A stretch of 64,000 bases of DNA, from the NCBI GenBank assembly GCA_029858965.1, contig JAOUDZ010000012.1, forward strand, positions 1 through 64,000, written 5' to 3'. Below the pieces are notes generated by a model, which made no database searches, was not told the origin of the DNA, and was given only the letters and a program-made list of their open reading frames with translations. The DNA comes from Cyclobacteriaceae bacterium. GTDB taxonomy: Bacteria > Bacteroidota > Bacteroidia > Cytophagales > Cyclobacteriaceae. Shown in pieces: positions 54,535-62,382 of this stretch. Numbering within the stretch: the stretch's first letter is position 1; each line of letters starts with the position of its first letter. A program made the position numbers and the translations under genes.

Positions 54535-55140
54535 CTACCAGGTCCTTGATAAGAACCGGGCATGAAGCTCCACTACTTGAGGAATCAACAATATTTTTTC
54601 GTCATTCACTACAATAAAATCTGCTCGCCTTAATTTTTCTCCCGCAGGCATTTGGGTCCTTTCAATGTCGATAACCTGATCTATTGTGCGATGAGGGTCA
54701 CGTAGCAATACCCGCTGCATGCGCAACGTTTTTGGTGCGTCCACAACAATTACCTTATGCATATTCTGAGCAGAGCCCGCTTCAAAAAGCAAAGCTGCCT
54801 CCTTCAATACATAGGGATAACTTCCCATTTGAGCAACCCACTGTCTATAGTCCTCTTGTACCCGAGGGTGGACCAGATCGTTTAATTTTTTCAGCCTTTC
54901 AAGATCGTTGAATACTGCCAGGCTTAGGTACTTACGGTTTAGGCTTCCATCGGAATTATAAGACAATTCTCCGAATTCTTTCTTGATCTTTGATACGAGT
55001 ATTCCATCGGTGGTCATTAACCCTTTCGCATGGCTGTCAGCGTCATACACAGGTACACCCAAGCAGTGAAAGATTCTGCACACCAGGCTTTTGCCAGCAC
55101 CAATACTCCCCGTAACACCAATTTGAAGTGGGCTGCCCAC
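54535..55140 (-). CDS. coaE: Dephospho-CoA kinase
   Basis: CoaE adds the 3'-phosphate that completes coenzyme A. The 201-residue P-loop kinase has GSIGAGKS at residues 11-18, DADSHAKGLM (substrate site) and LLRDPHRTIDQV in the lid region. It starts 3 bases after the ybbR stop and is the last gene of the yajC-ybbR-coaE transcript. Together with panC it is the second CoA-pathway gene in the window, though far away. Confidence 0.96.
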   Translation of the reverse strand: MGSPLQIGVTGSIGAGKSLVCRIFHCLGVPVYDADSHAKGLMTTDGILVSKIKKEFGELSYNSDGSLNRKYLSLAVFNDLERLKKLNDLVHPRVQEDYRQWVAQMGSYPYVLKEAALLFEAGSAQNMHKVIVVDAPKTLRMQRVLLRDPHRTIDQVIDIERTQMPAGEKLRRADFIVVNDEKILLIPQVVELHARFLSRTW

Positions 55141-55143
55141 AGA

Positions 55144-56085
55144 TCAGAACTTAATGTAAAGAGAATCCAATGCAATGATTTGCGAATATGCGGGCATCCC
55201 GAGCAATTGGGGCATGACTTTCTTCTTTCCCCTGGAGAAATCCTTAAGGTCAATCACTGCTTTGAGTGAATCAGTATGGAAACTATCCAGAAGTGATTGT
55301 GGAATTGCAATTGTATACGGCAGCTTTTTCCGTTCAACCTCCCGCACTTCCTTTGGCGCATTAACAAACTCGAGAATTACAGAATCAGAAACTTCGACCA
55401 ATCTATCCACGCTAAACTTTACGGTCACCGTTGGTGGGTCTCGTTTAATAAGTTCATCATTGAGAAATTTCACTGCTATTACTTCGTCGAAGTCCTCGTC
55501 AATATTCCCTTGCGGGATTTGCAGACGGACTGGATCAGACAATGCGGTGATTAAGGTTCTCGGGCCTTCCAGGGTAATCGAATCTGGAAAGACCTGGATA
55601 TCGCTTGTCGGGATATATCCACTTCGAAACGATACGGTAGGAATATCAACTTCCAGCCCAAGTCTCCGTTTAGCCTTCGGTTCAATGGCAACATATAGAG
55701 TATCTGTTAAAACAAAGTTGATCTGAAAATCGGCAAGCTGAGTATCAAAAAACGCAGGTAGTGTGCTTCCAACGATTTTATTCACATCGGCAGGCCTCTC
55801 TAGAGGAATAACCAATGGAGGGACTCTCAAACCCGTGCTTCTTCGAAACAAATTCCAACCTATACCCGTAACATTTATCCGAACCGTCAAAGGTAGGGGC
55901 CTAACGGTCACATAATTTGTTCGATCATAATCAAATGCCAGCGGGAAGCTGATTGTCGTTGTGTAATTCTTGTTGAGCGCGTTAAAAAGCCAAAAAACAG
56001 CCGCCGCGAAAACGCACAGCACCACCGCTTTCCAGTTACTCTTGTTGAACCTGAGGATATTAAATATGGAATTGAAAAAACTCAT
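55144..56085 (-). CDS. YbbR-domain protein with N-terminal membrane anchor
   Basis: 313 residues. One transmembrane helix near residues 19-36 (AVVLCVFAAAVFWLFNAL), then tandem YbbR-like beta domains in the periplasm or outside (FDYDRTNYVTVRPLPLTVRI, IQVFPDSITLEGPRTLI). YbbR domains are found next to diadenylate cyclases in Firmicutes; in Bacteroidota this single-anchor form precedes coaE and follows yajC. Its role is not known. Spacing: about 97 bases after yajC and 3 bases before coaE. Confidence 0.85.
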   Translation of the reverse strand: MSFFNSIFNILRFNKSNWKAVVLCVFAAAVFWLFNALNKNYTTTISFPLAFDYDRTNYVTVRPLPLTVRINVTGIGWNLFRRSTGLRVPPLVIPLERPADVNKIVGSTLPAFFDTQLADFQINFVLTDTLYVAIEPKAKRRLGLEVDIPTVSFRSGYIPTSDIQVFPDSITLEGPRTLITALSDPVRLQIPQGNIDEDFDEVIAVKFLNDELIKRDPPTVTVKFSVDRLVEVSDSVILEFVNAPKEVREVERKKLPYTIAIPQSLLDSFHTDSLKAVIDLKDFSRGKKKVMPQLLGMPAYSQIIALDSLYIKF

Positions 56086-56182
56086 ATCATAAAATATAGG
56101 TACGAATTAATTCTCCGTCCAACCTTAGTAAACAGGGAGCCGGTTTAGTGCCCCTCAGTTTCCTCTTGTTTATCTCCAACAA

Positions 56183-56488
56183 TTACTTCTTATTGGCAAT
56201 TTTGGTCGACTCCAGCGAAATTGCAGATTTATTGTAACGAATTCTCCCCCCTTTTTCTACTTCCAGAATAAAGGTATCACCTTCAAGTTCGGCGATGTGT
56301 CCATGCGCTCCCCCAACGGTTACTACATAATCTCCCTTCTTGATTTCTTCGATAAACTTCTTCTGGTCTTTTGCCTTCTTTTGTTGAGGGCGAATCATAA
56401 AGAAGTAAAATACCAGGATGATTGCTCCGAAAAAGATGAACTGAAAATAAGGATTGCTCTGCTGTGCTTGTAATATGATAGAATGCAT
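56183..56488 (-). CDS. yajC: Preprotein translocase subunit YajC
   Basis: 101 residues: a single transmembrane helix at about 15-31 (FQFIFFGAIILVFYFFM) followed by the signature RPQQKKAKDQKKF and a small beta domain (GDYVVTVGGAHGHIAELEGD). YajC is an accessory of SecDF-SecYEG. It has its own promoter upstream, overlapping the terminator of the DUF1573 gene, and heads the yajC-ybbR-coaE transcript. Confidence 0.95.
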   Translation of the reverse strand: MHSIILQAQQSNPYFQFIFFGAIILVFYFFMIRPQQKKAKDQKKFIEEIKKGDYVVTVGGAHGHIAELEGDTFILEVEKGGRIRYNKSAISLESTKIANKK

Positions 56489-56509
56489 AATGTAATTTTT
56501 TTAAGAGGC

Positions 56510-56542
56510 CAAAGTTATCTTAATTAAAACAAACATCCCAAC
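56510..56542 (-). promoter_or_regulatory. Promoter of yajC-ybbR-coaE
   Basis: Minus-strand GTTG (56542-56539), a 21-base spacer and TAACTTTG (56517-56510) fit the TTTG/TAnnTTTG pattern. Start near 56503 leaves 15 bases to the ATG. The -33 element lies within the left arm of the upstream terminator hairpin. Confidence 0.5.
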
Positions 56543-56565
56543 CCGCTCGCTGGCAGATTGGGATG
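56521..56565 (-). terminator. Rho-independent terminator of the DUF1573 transcript
   Basis: CATCCCAA (56534-56541) pairs with TTGGGATG (56558-56565) around a 16-base loop that has a small hairpin of its own. On the minus strand the stem is followed by TTTGTTTTAATTA. It lies 23 bases after the DUF1573 stop and separates that unit from yajC. Confidence 0.8.
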
Positions 56566-56587
56566 CAGGGATAAAAAGAAGTCCTAA

Positions 56588-57148
56588 TTATTTTTTGAGC
56601 GGGCCATCCTGTGGAGCTGCCACAGACTTGGGCGTTACCATAGCCTTAAATCGCAGTACAGTTTGTTTAGGCCACGTATTGGCCGTTACGGTAACGGTCT
56701 TATTTTGGATATTAGGTTTCCCGTTGCTGTCAAACTTGGCTTTAACAAAACCAGTTCCTCCGACAGGAATAGGCTCCTTGGTCCAATCCGGCACGGTACA
56801 TCCGCATGAACCCTGGGCGCCCTGTATAATAAGAGGTGCCTGCCCATTATTTTTGAAAGAATAAGTATATTCCACGACATCGCCTTCAGTTATTGTACCA
56901 AAGTCATGGTCCATAGTAGGAAACTCCATGGTTGGCAACGGTCCTTCAGGTTTTACTTCTGCTGCTGGTGTGGCCGGTGTTGGCACTGTTGCCGTAGGTG
57001 ACTTGCTTCCTTCTAACTCGGCTAAGCGACTTTCAAGCTGCGCAATTTTCTTCTCTGCATCGCGGTCCTTGCAGCCCGCAACCATAACTGCCACCAAGGC
57101 CATTACGAATAATGATTTCAAAATGTTGTGTTTCATGTTCATTCCCAT
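56588..57148 (-). CDS. DUF1573 domain lipoprotein
   Basis: 186 residues. A lipoprotein signal ends MVAGC (Cys26); an ATG four codons in (57136) is an alternative start. A short coiled coil follows (AEKKIAQLESRLAELEGS), a Pro/Thr/Ala linker, and a DUF1573 beta-sandwich (EFPTMDHDFGTITEGDVVEY, GSCGCTVPDWTKEPIPVGG, ending VLRFKAMV). DUF1573 is common in Bacteroidota; its function is unknown. It follows the YtxH gene by 17 bases and ends at a terminator. Confidence 0.88.
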   Translation of the reverse strand: MGMNMKHNILKSLFVMALVAVMVAGCKDRDAEKKIAQLESRLAELEGSKSPTATVPTPATPAAEVKPEGPLPTMEFPTMDHDFGTITEGDVVEYTYSFKNNGQAPLIIQGAQGSCGCTVPDWTKEPIPVGGTGFVKAKFDSNGKPNIQNKTVTVTANTWPKQTVLRFKAMVTPKSVAAPQDGPLKK

Positions 57149-57165
57149 TTATTAACTGTACTGAT

Positions 57166-57489
57166 CTATAATTTTTCTGATGATCCCTTCTTTCCTCGAA
57201 TTTGCTCCAACAATTCATCAACGTCTTCCAGCAGGCGTTCGGCCTTATTCTTGGCTTCATCGACAACTTTTTGGCCCTGCGACTTAGCTTCGCTTGTGAG
57301 CGGTGTCTCCTTTCCAGACACAAAATCATTCACCAATTCCTGCAAAATGTCCCTGTACTTATCCAGTTGGAAAGACAATTTTTCACGCGTATTCGTTCCC
57401 TTGTCAGGTGCATAAAGAATCCCAATCAAAGTGCCTGCTGCTGCTCCAAAAAGGAAAGCCATCAATGTATTCCCGCTTTTTTTACTCAT
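57166..57489 (-). CDS. YtxH-domain small membrane protein
   Basis: 107 residues. A glycine-rich hydrophobic N-terminal segment (TLMAFLFGAAAGTLIGILYAPDKG, about residues 8-30) is the YtxH signature; the remainder is a charged helix (KVVDEAKNKAERLLEDVDEL). In Bacillus YtxH is a general stress protein. Probably anchored in the inner membrane with a cytoplasmic coil. It lies between nusB and the DUF1573 gene on one strand. Confidence 0.85.
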   Translation of the reverse strand: MSKKSGNTLMAFLFGAAAGTLIGILYAPDKGTNTREKLSFQLDKYRDILQELVNDFVSGKETPLTSEAKSQGQKVVDEAKNKAERLLEDVDELLEQIRGKKGSSEKL

Positions 57490-57579
57490 AAAACATGAAG
57501 TTAATTAGGGTTTGGCCACAAATTCAAAATTTTAACAATTTTTAACAAATCTCTGGTCCTGGAAGATCTTTCATCCCTC

Positions 57580-58719
57580 TCATTTGTTGTCAATCAATCC
57601 TCTTCCGCTCTTTTTCATCACCCCAGCATCCCGCAATTCTTTTGAAATGACGTCCAGAATTCCATTGACGAATTGCCTGCTGTTGGGTGTGCTATAGTTT
57701 TTGGCCAGTTCAATGTATTCATTCATTGAAACTTTCACCGGAATATTTTGAAAAGCAATCAATTCGGCAATAGCCATTTCCAAAATCATCCTATCTGTTA
57801 ACGGCAGTCTTTCAACCTCCCAGTTCCGGGTATTATTTGCAATCAGGTCTTTATACTTGCTGTCCAATTGCACTGCCGTTTGATAAAGCACCTCTATAAA
57901 CTCTTTGTCCTCTTCCCAATTCAAAGATAAGGTATGTAAGGCAAGTGGCGCCGCTGTTTCCGGATCGTAAGATTTTATGGTTTTTTCTACCAACCCCTTT
58001 ACGATGTCCCGATCTTCAGCCCAGCGCAATACATCCTCTTCAAAATATGCATTGATCGCCGTCTTACCCAAGATCACTTTCTTAAACAGGTGATTAATAT
58101 ACTTTCGATCATCTTCCTTTGTCGGACTTTTCTTGTCCATGTAAGTAAGATATTCAGCGTCCTGACGAACGACATCCCGAAACCATACTTTCACCCTGTC
58201 TGACCTATCTTGCCAGTGCCTGCCCAACCTTAGTGCCTCTTTCTTCAAGGCTGCACTATCGTGGAGGCCTTTGATCCAGGCATTGTGTACAAAATTCTTA
58301 TGACTGACCTTTTTATCGGCTTCTGCCAGTTCAAAAAAAGCAGGCACCAAATTCAGTACTGCAATGTAGTGGCTGTATATTTTCTCCACTTCACTAACCA
58401 AATTCTTCAGATAAAAGTCTGTGTCTTTCTTGCATTGGCTAGCATAGAATTTGAATGAATCCTTTACTATCTTCTTTATTTTCGGGTCTTTAGAATCAAT
58501 TGTTGTCTCACCGGCCGCAAAATTTCTTTCGAATAACGCTCTCGCTTCCTTATTCTGAGCCGCAAGGAGGATTTTGTCCTGAACTTCCATTGAATTTAAA
58601 TCCGGCGAAAAAGCATCCCCAATTTGGTCCAGACACAAATCATAGTTGGCATCCTTGCTCTGTTGTAGCGCGAATAGATTTTGCATCACTTTGATACGAA
58701 GGCTCCTTCTGTTAAGCAT
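57580..58719 (-). CDS. nusB: Transcription antitermination protein NusB, long form
   Basis: NusB binds boxA RNA with NusE and helps rRNA antitermination. The 379-residue protein is far longer than the roughly 140 residues of E. coli NusB. The family helical domain is the C-terminal part (LALHTLSLNWEEDKEFIEVL, TDRMILEMAIAELIAFQNIPVKVSMNEYIELAK, FVNGILDVI); the N-terminal two-thirds is helical and acidic and begins NRRSLRIKVMQNLFALQQ, itself resembling the first helix of NusB. The ATG at 58719 is chosen over one at 58731. It leads the nusB-ytxH-DUF1573 run. Confidence 0.93.
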   Translation of the reverse strand: MLNRRSLRIKVMQNLFALQQSKDANYDLCLDQIGDAFSPDLNSMEVQDKILLAAQNKEARALFERNFAAGETTIDSKDPKIKKIVKDSFKFYASQCKKDTDFYLKNLVSEVEKIYSHYIAVLNLVPAFFELAEADKKVSHKNFVHNAWIKGLHDSAALKKEALRLGRHWQDRSDRVKVWFRDVVRQDAEYLTYMDKKSPTKEDDRKYINHLFKKVILGKTAINAYFEEDVLRWAEDRDIVKGLVEKTIKSYDPETAAPLALHTLSLNWEEDKEFIEVLYQTAVQLDSKYKDLIANNTRNWEVERLPLTDRMILEMAIAELIAFQNIPVKVSMNEYIELAKNYSTPNSRQFVNGILDVISKELRDAGVMKKSGRGLIDNK

Positions 58720-58828
58720 GATAAAGAACATCTTTTGAAATACATTGCCTCTTGTCAGGTCATCTGACTTTGCAATTTTCCCGTACCATTCGCAGACACA
58801 TTAATCGCCTTGAACGTACAATGGTTTA

Positions 58829-58836
58829 CAAAATTA
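58829..58836 (-). promoter_or_regulatory. Possible -7 element for nusB
   Basis: Minus-strand TAATTTTG matches TAnnTTTG; a leader of about 100 bases to the ATG at 58719 would follow. No -33 was found. Confidence 0.35.
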
Positions 58837-59042
58837 AAACATCCCGGCAGGTTTCACTAGCCCCAGGATAATTAGTTTAAGATTTTTCAGCTACGCCTTG
58901 AATAACAATTTCATTCGAATTGGCAGGGAGGCGCCGTTTTAGGTAATCTTCCCGGTCATGGCGTGCATTATCCAATTCCACTTGCCTTTGCACCCTACTA
59001 TTTGTTTGCAGTGCAACAGCTCTATTTTCCGACTGATTATTG

Positions 59043-59050
59043 TAATTTTG
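59043..59050 (+). promoter_or_regulatory. Possible -7 element for the ABC exporter gene
   Basis: TAATTTTG matches TAnnTTTG; the leader to the ATG at 59169 would be about 110 bases. No -33 at standard spacing. Confidence 0.33.
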
Positions 59051-59168
59051 GTCGGCTAACCTGTGGTACAGGCGAAGGCTTCAGTATATCCTCAATGCGC
59101 AGCGTACGTTTGCATGAACTATTGGATGAATATTTCGTTGTACGTATTGGCCCGACAAATATTTTTTG

Positions 59169-60971
59169 ATGAAAGAACTAAAATACCTCAACAAATACCT
59201 TCTAAAGTATAAATGGCATATTATCCTGGGCACGATATTTATCATTATTTCAAACATCTTTCAGATTTTTCCTGCCCTGTTAGTGCGTCAGTCCATCAAC
59301 CTTGTTGTTGACAACATTGGTATTTACCGGTCTTTTGATGGAAGCTCTTTGCAACAGAATTTCTTTAAGGTCTTTGCATTTGGTATTTTGATTTACGCCG
59401 GCCTGATTCTGCTGATGGCTATTTTGCGCGGCATTTTTCTTTATTTTGTTCGGCAAACGTTAATCGTTATGTCCCGACTGGTCGAGTTTGATTTAAAAAA
59501 TGAAATTTTCGAGCATTACCAAACACTCCCCTTAAGCTTTTACAGGCGAAACAACACTGGTGATTTGATGAACCGTATTTCCGAAGATGTCGGACGTGTT
59601 AGGATGTACCTCGGCCCTGTCATTATGTATGGAATCACGCTCATAACGCTCTTCCTGACGCTTATTCCTATCATGTTCAGCATTAGCCCCGGGCTGACCT
59701 GGTACGCCCTCAGCCCGCTTCCTTTCTTGTCGATCAGCATTTTCTTCGTAAACAGTAAAGTTGAAAGACGGTCTGAACAAATTCAAAAAAGCCAATCCAA
59801 GCTTTCCACCTTTGTTCAGGAAGCTTTTAGCGGAATCCGCGTGTTGAAATCATTTCAACGAGAGAATGAATCCATTGCGAGATTCACTACGGAATCTGAA
59901 AAGTATAAGCTGGAATCCCTCAAGCTTACAAAAATTCAATCGCTGTTCTTTCCGCTCATTATGGGCCTCATTGGAATGAGCACCATTCTTACCGTATATG
60001 CGGGTAGCACACAAGTGATTAACGGTAATTTAACATTTGGCAACATTGCAGAGTTTATTATCTATGTTAACTTATTAACGTGGCCTGTTGCGTCGTTAGG
60101 CTGGACCAGCAGCTTATTACAGCGTGCTGAAGCATCACAAAAACGTATTAATGAATTCCTGAACACGAAGACAAGCATAGTATCTGAAAAGGAACTGGTG
60201 CGCGAAATTCAGGGTGAAGTAGAATTCAAAAATGTAAATTTTACTTATCCGGACACTGGAATAAACGCACTGAAAGGGATTTCATTTAAGATCGATCCCG
60301 GCGAGTCCCTTGCCATTATCGGAACCACAGGATCCGGAAAGAGCACAGTTTCATCCCTGATATCCAGGCTTTATGATACCCAGGGTGGCGAAATCTTAAT
60401 CGATAATATTCCCATCTCACATTACGATCTAATCTGCTTGCGCAGCCAAATAGGTTACGTTCCGCAAGACGTATTCCTTTTCAGCGATACCATCTTCCAT
60501 AATATCGGCTTTGGAATCAAAGCACCAGAAGAGGCAAAGATCATACAAGCAGCCAAGGATGCGGATGTCTACAAGAATATCATGGAATTCCCGCAAGGAT
60601 TCTATACACGGCTTGGCGAGCGCGGCATAACATTATCCGGTGGTCAGAAACAACGGGTATCCATTGCGAGGGCCATAGTCCGCGAGCCCAAAATCCTAAT
60701 GTTGGATGACGCCTTGTCTGCAGTCGACACCAAAACAGAAAACAATATTCTCAACAGTATGAAGCGCATAATGCAGGGGCGGACAACAATTATTATATCG
60801 CACCGTGTGTCTTCTGCGAAACTTGCCAATAAAATTATTGTGATGAACGATGGGTCAATTGTTGAAGAGGGCACCCATGATGCCTTGCTTTCCCGAGATG
60901 GCTTTTACAAAGATCTCTTTGAAAAACAAGGTCAGCTTGACGAAGCAGAAACGAATACCGAACAGCCATAG
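59169..60971 (+). CDS. ABC exporter, fused permease and ATPase (half-transporter)
   Basis: 600 residues from the ATG at 59169 (a TTG one codon earlier is less likely). Six transmembrane helices in the first 320 residues, with the coupling segment FYRRNNTGDLMNRISEDVGRVR, then an ATPase domain: Walker A GTTGSGKST (near 390), Q-loop YVPQDVFLFS, signature LSGGQKQR, Walker B ILMLDDALS and the switch HRVSS. The layout is that of MsbA/MdlB-type homodimeric or heterodimeric exporters. Substrate unknown: lipid or drug. It converges with an outer membrane protein gene, with a 7-base gap. Confidence 0.94.
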   Translation: MKELKYLNKYLLKYKWHIILGTIFIIISNIFQIFPALLVRQSINLVVDNIGIYRSFDGSSLQQNFFKVFAFGILIYAGLILLMAILRGIFLYFVRQTLIVMSRLVEFDLKNEIFEHYQTLPLSFYRRNNTGDLMNRISEDVGRVRMYLGPVIMYGITLITLFLTLIPIMFSISPGLTWYALSPLPFLSISIFFVNSKVERRSEQIQKSQSKLSTFVQEAFSGIRVLKSFQRENESIARFTTESEKYKLESLKLTKIQSLFFPLIMGLIGMSTILTVYAGSTQVINGNLTFGNIAEFIIYVNLLTWPVASLGWTSSLLQRAEASQKRINEFLNTKTSIVSEKELVREIQGEVEFKNVNFTYPDTGINALKGISFKIDPGESLAIIGTTGSGKSTVSSLISRLYDTQGGEILIDNIPISHYDLICLRSQIGYVPQDVFLFSDTIFHNIGFGIKAPEEAKIIQAAKDADVYKNIMEFPQGFYTRLGERGITLSGGQKQRVSIARAIVREPKILMLDDALSAVDTKTENNILNSMKRIMQGRTTIIISHRVSSAKLANKIIVMNDGSIVEEGTHDALLSRDGFYKDLFEKQGQLDEAETNTEQP

Positions 60972-60978
60972 AAAACTG

Positions 60979-61560
60979 CTAGAAATTGAAGCGCACGCCT
61001 GCCGCACCAAAAGTCCGAAATGTTAATGGTCGGTCAGCAAATTCTAACATTAAACTAATCTCTCCAAAAACTGCAAGTGGAATATCCTGAAAAGTGTACT
61101 CCATTCCGGCGATACCATCCGGGCCAAAGTCTATATCAGTACGTGTATCCCTCCCCACATTAAAAGGTGACGTTTTGTTTTGATATGTATAATCGACAGT
61201 CGCTACCTTAAGTACCACACCAATGCCCCAATACCAGTCTAATTTGCCCTCCATCCCTTCAATGGGTATGTTGAACTGAAACAAATAGCGACCCTGAAAA
61301 TATACTGTGCCGTGTATTCTTAGGGCGCGATAATCATAGTTGTCGTACCGACCGGCATCCTTAAAGGAATTCTTGTAATAATTCGAATTCCACCCGGATG
61401 AAGCTGTACCAAGGCCAAATTCGATTGCGCGATCCTTTGGGAGATATCTCTTGTAGGTGATGCCAGTCGGTACGCCTATGCGTAATCCGATGGCTTGTTT
61501 TTGGGCGAAAGTGCTTACTGCTATGAAAACAAGCAAAAAGGTTATTACTACTCTAACCAT
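60979..61560 (-). CDS. Outer membrane beta-barrel protein (paralog of the next gene)
   Basis: 193 residues, signal peptide ending STFAQ (about residue 19). Amphipathic strands with terminal aromatic residue (FGAAGVRFNF at the C-terminus, Phe last) indicate a small barrel. The stretch IGLRIGVPTGITYKRYL and GTASSGWNSNYY line up with IGIKLGDPFAITYKYYF and GKASSGLYNRYF of the next gene, so the two are tandem paralogs. Function unknown; some such barrels act in T9SS or lipid handling. Confidence 0.8.
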   Translation of the reverse strand: MVRVVITFLLVFIAVSTFAQKQAIGLRIGVPTGITYKRYLPKDRAIEFGLGTASSGWNSNYYKNSFKDAGRYDNYDYRALRIHGTVYFQGRYLFQFNIPIEGMEGKLDWYWGIGVVLKVATVDYTYQNKTSPFNVGRDTRTDIDFGPDGIAGMEYTFQDIPLAVFGEISLMLEFADRPLTFRTFGAAGVRFNF

Positions 61561-61580
61561 ATATATCTAGACATAAAGAA

Positions 61581-62315
61581 TTAAAACACGTAACGTAATC
61601 CAACCCCTCCTTCAACGCGACTCCAGCCCGGATCTGCAAATATGTCGGAGAAATATTCCAATTCCATAAAGGCTGAAATTGGAATCTTGAAGTAGGCATA
61701 TTCAATCCCGACTACTGCTTGCGGGCCCATAGTGAATCTGGTCCGATCAAATCGACCAAATTTATCAGGATCGCTGACACTTTTTTTATAGGTATAGTCG
61801 TATTGTAACTTCGTGTTCTTCCATTCCCAGCCTGCGCCGATATATGCTTGCAGCCCCGGTGATATCTTTGAGGCGTCAAAGTGATACAGAAATTTGACTT
61901 CTCCGATGATATCTGAAACCACTTTGTGCGTGTAATATTCTATTGACGCATCGCTTGTGGCGAATGTATCGCGCACAACATATTCATCAAATTTTTCCCT
62001 GAAATATCGGTTGTATAAGCCGCTGGAAGCTTTCCCTATATCCACAGCAATGGCCACTTGCTTATTGAAGTAATACTTGTACGTAATGGCAAAAGGGTCA
62101 CCCAACTTAATTCCAATTCCCTGATATGGATATTTGCTGTTTTCAAAAATTGGACATATGGTTTTCGCCTTGGCTCCGCGGAAACGGGGTGCAGAATTAT
62201 ACCTTTCGCGGGTATACATACTCTTACCTCCGTTATAGATGCGCGCCCTTTGCGCCATTGTGATGGCGCTGAATAGGCAAAAGCAGGAGACGAAAAGGAT
62301 TTTTTGAAAGCGCAT
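61581..62315 (-). CDS. Outer membrane beta-barrel protein (paralog of the previous gene)
   Basis: 244 residues from the ATG at 62315; an upstream TTG at 62324 is rejected. A signal peptide ends ITMAQ (about residue 22). An Arg/Tyr-rich N-terminal segment of about 50 residues is extra compared with its paralog; the barrel part shares IGIKLGDPFAITYKYYF, GKASSGLYNRYFREKF and the GPQAVVGIEYAYFKIPISAFMEL-like strands. The C-terminus ends GVGLRYVF. A TATATTTG (-7 type, minus strand 62329-62322) lies too close to the ATG to be convincing. Twenty bases separate it from its paralog, so one transcript is likely. Confidence 0.8.
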   Translation of the reverse strand: MRFQKILFVSCFCLFSAITMAQRARIYNGGKSMYTRERYNSAPRFRGAKAKTICPIFENSKYPYQGIGIKLGDPFAITYKYYFNKQVAIAVDIGKASSGLYNRYFREKFDEYVVRDTFATSDASIEYYTHKVVSDIIGEVKFLYHFDASKISPGLQAYIGAGWEWKNTKLQYDYTYKKSVSDPDKFGRFDRTRFTMGPQAVVGIEYAYFKIPISAFMELEYFSDIFADPGWSRVEGGVGLRYVF

Positions 62316-62382
62316 TAAAGGCAAATATAACCGTTTTGGCTTTCTGAAAGTGCGATTAGACGTTTATCGGGCGATATTCGCC

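Larger units (their letters stand above)
58720..59168. other. 449-base gap between nusB and an ABC exporter
   Basis: No gene can be supported. Two minus-strand frames have protein-like but ATG-less stretches (58877-59080 and about 59042-59160), and a plus-strand frame 58963-59169 is probably their complement. Promoter-like -7 elements for both flanking genes lie at 58829-58836 and 59043-59050. Confidence 0.5.

Noticed and set aside
58963-59169. Plus-strand 68-codon frame whose stop overlaps the ABC exporter ATG
   Set aside because: Atypical aromatic-rich composition, starts upstream of the likely promoter, and is probably the complement of the minus-strand open stretch.
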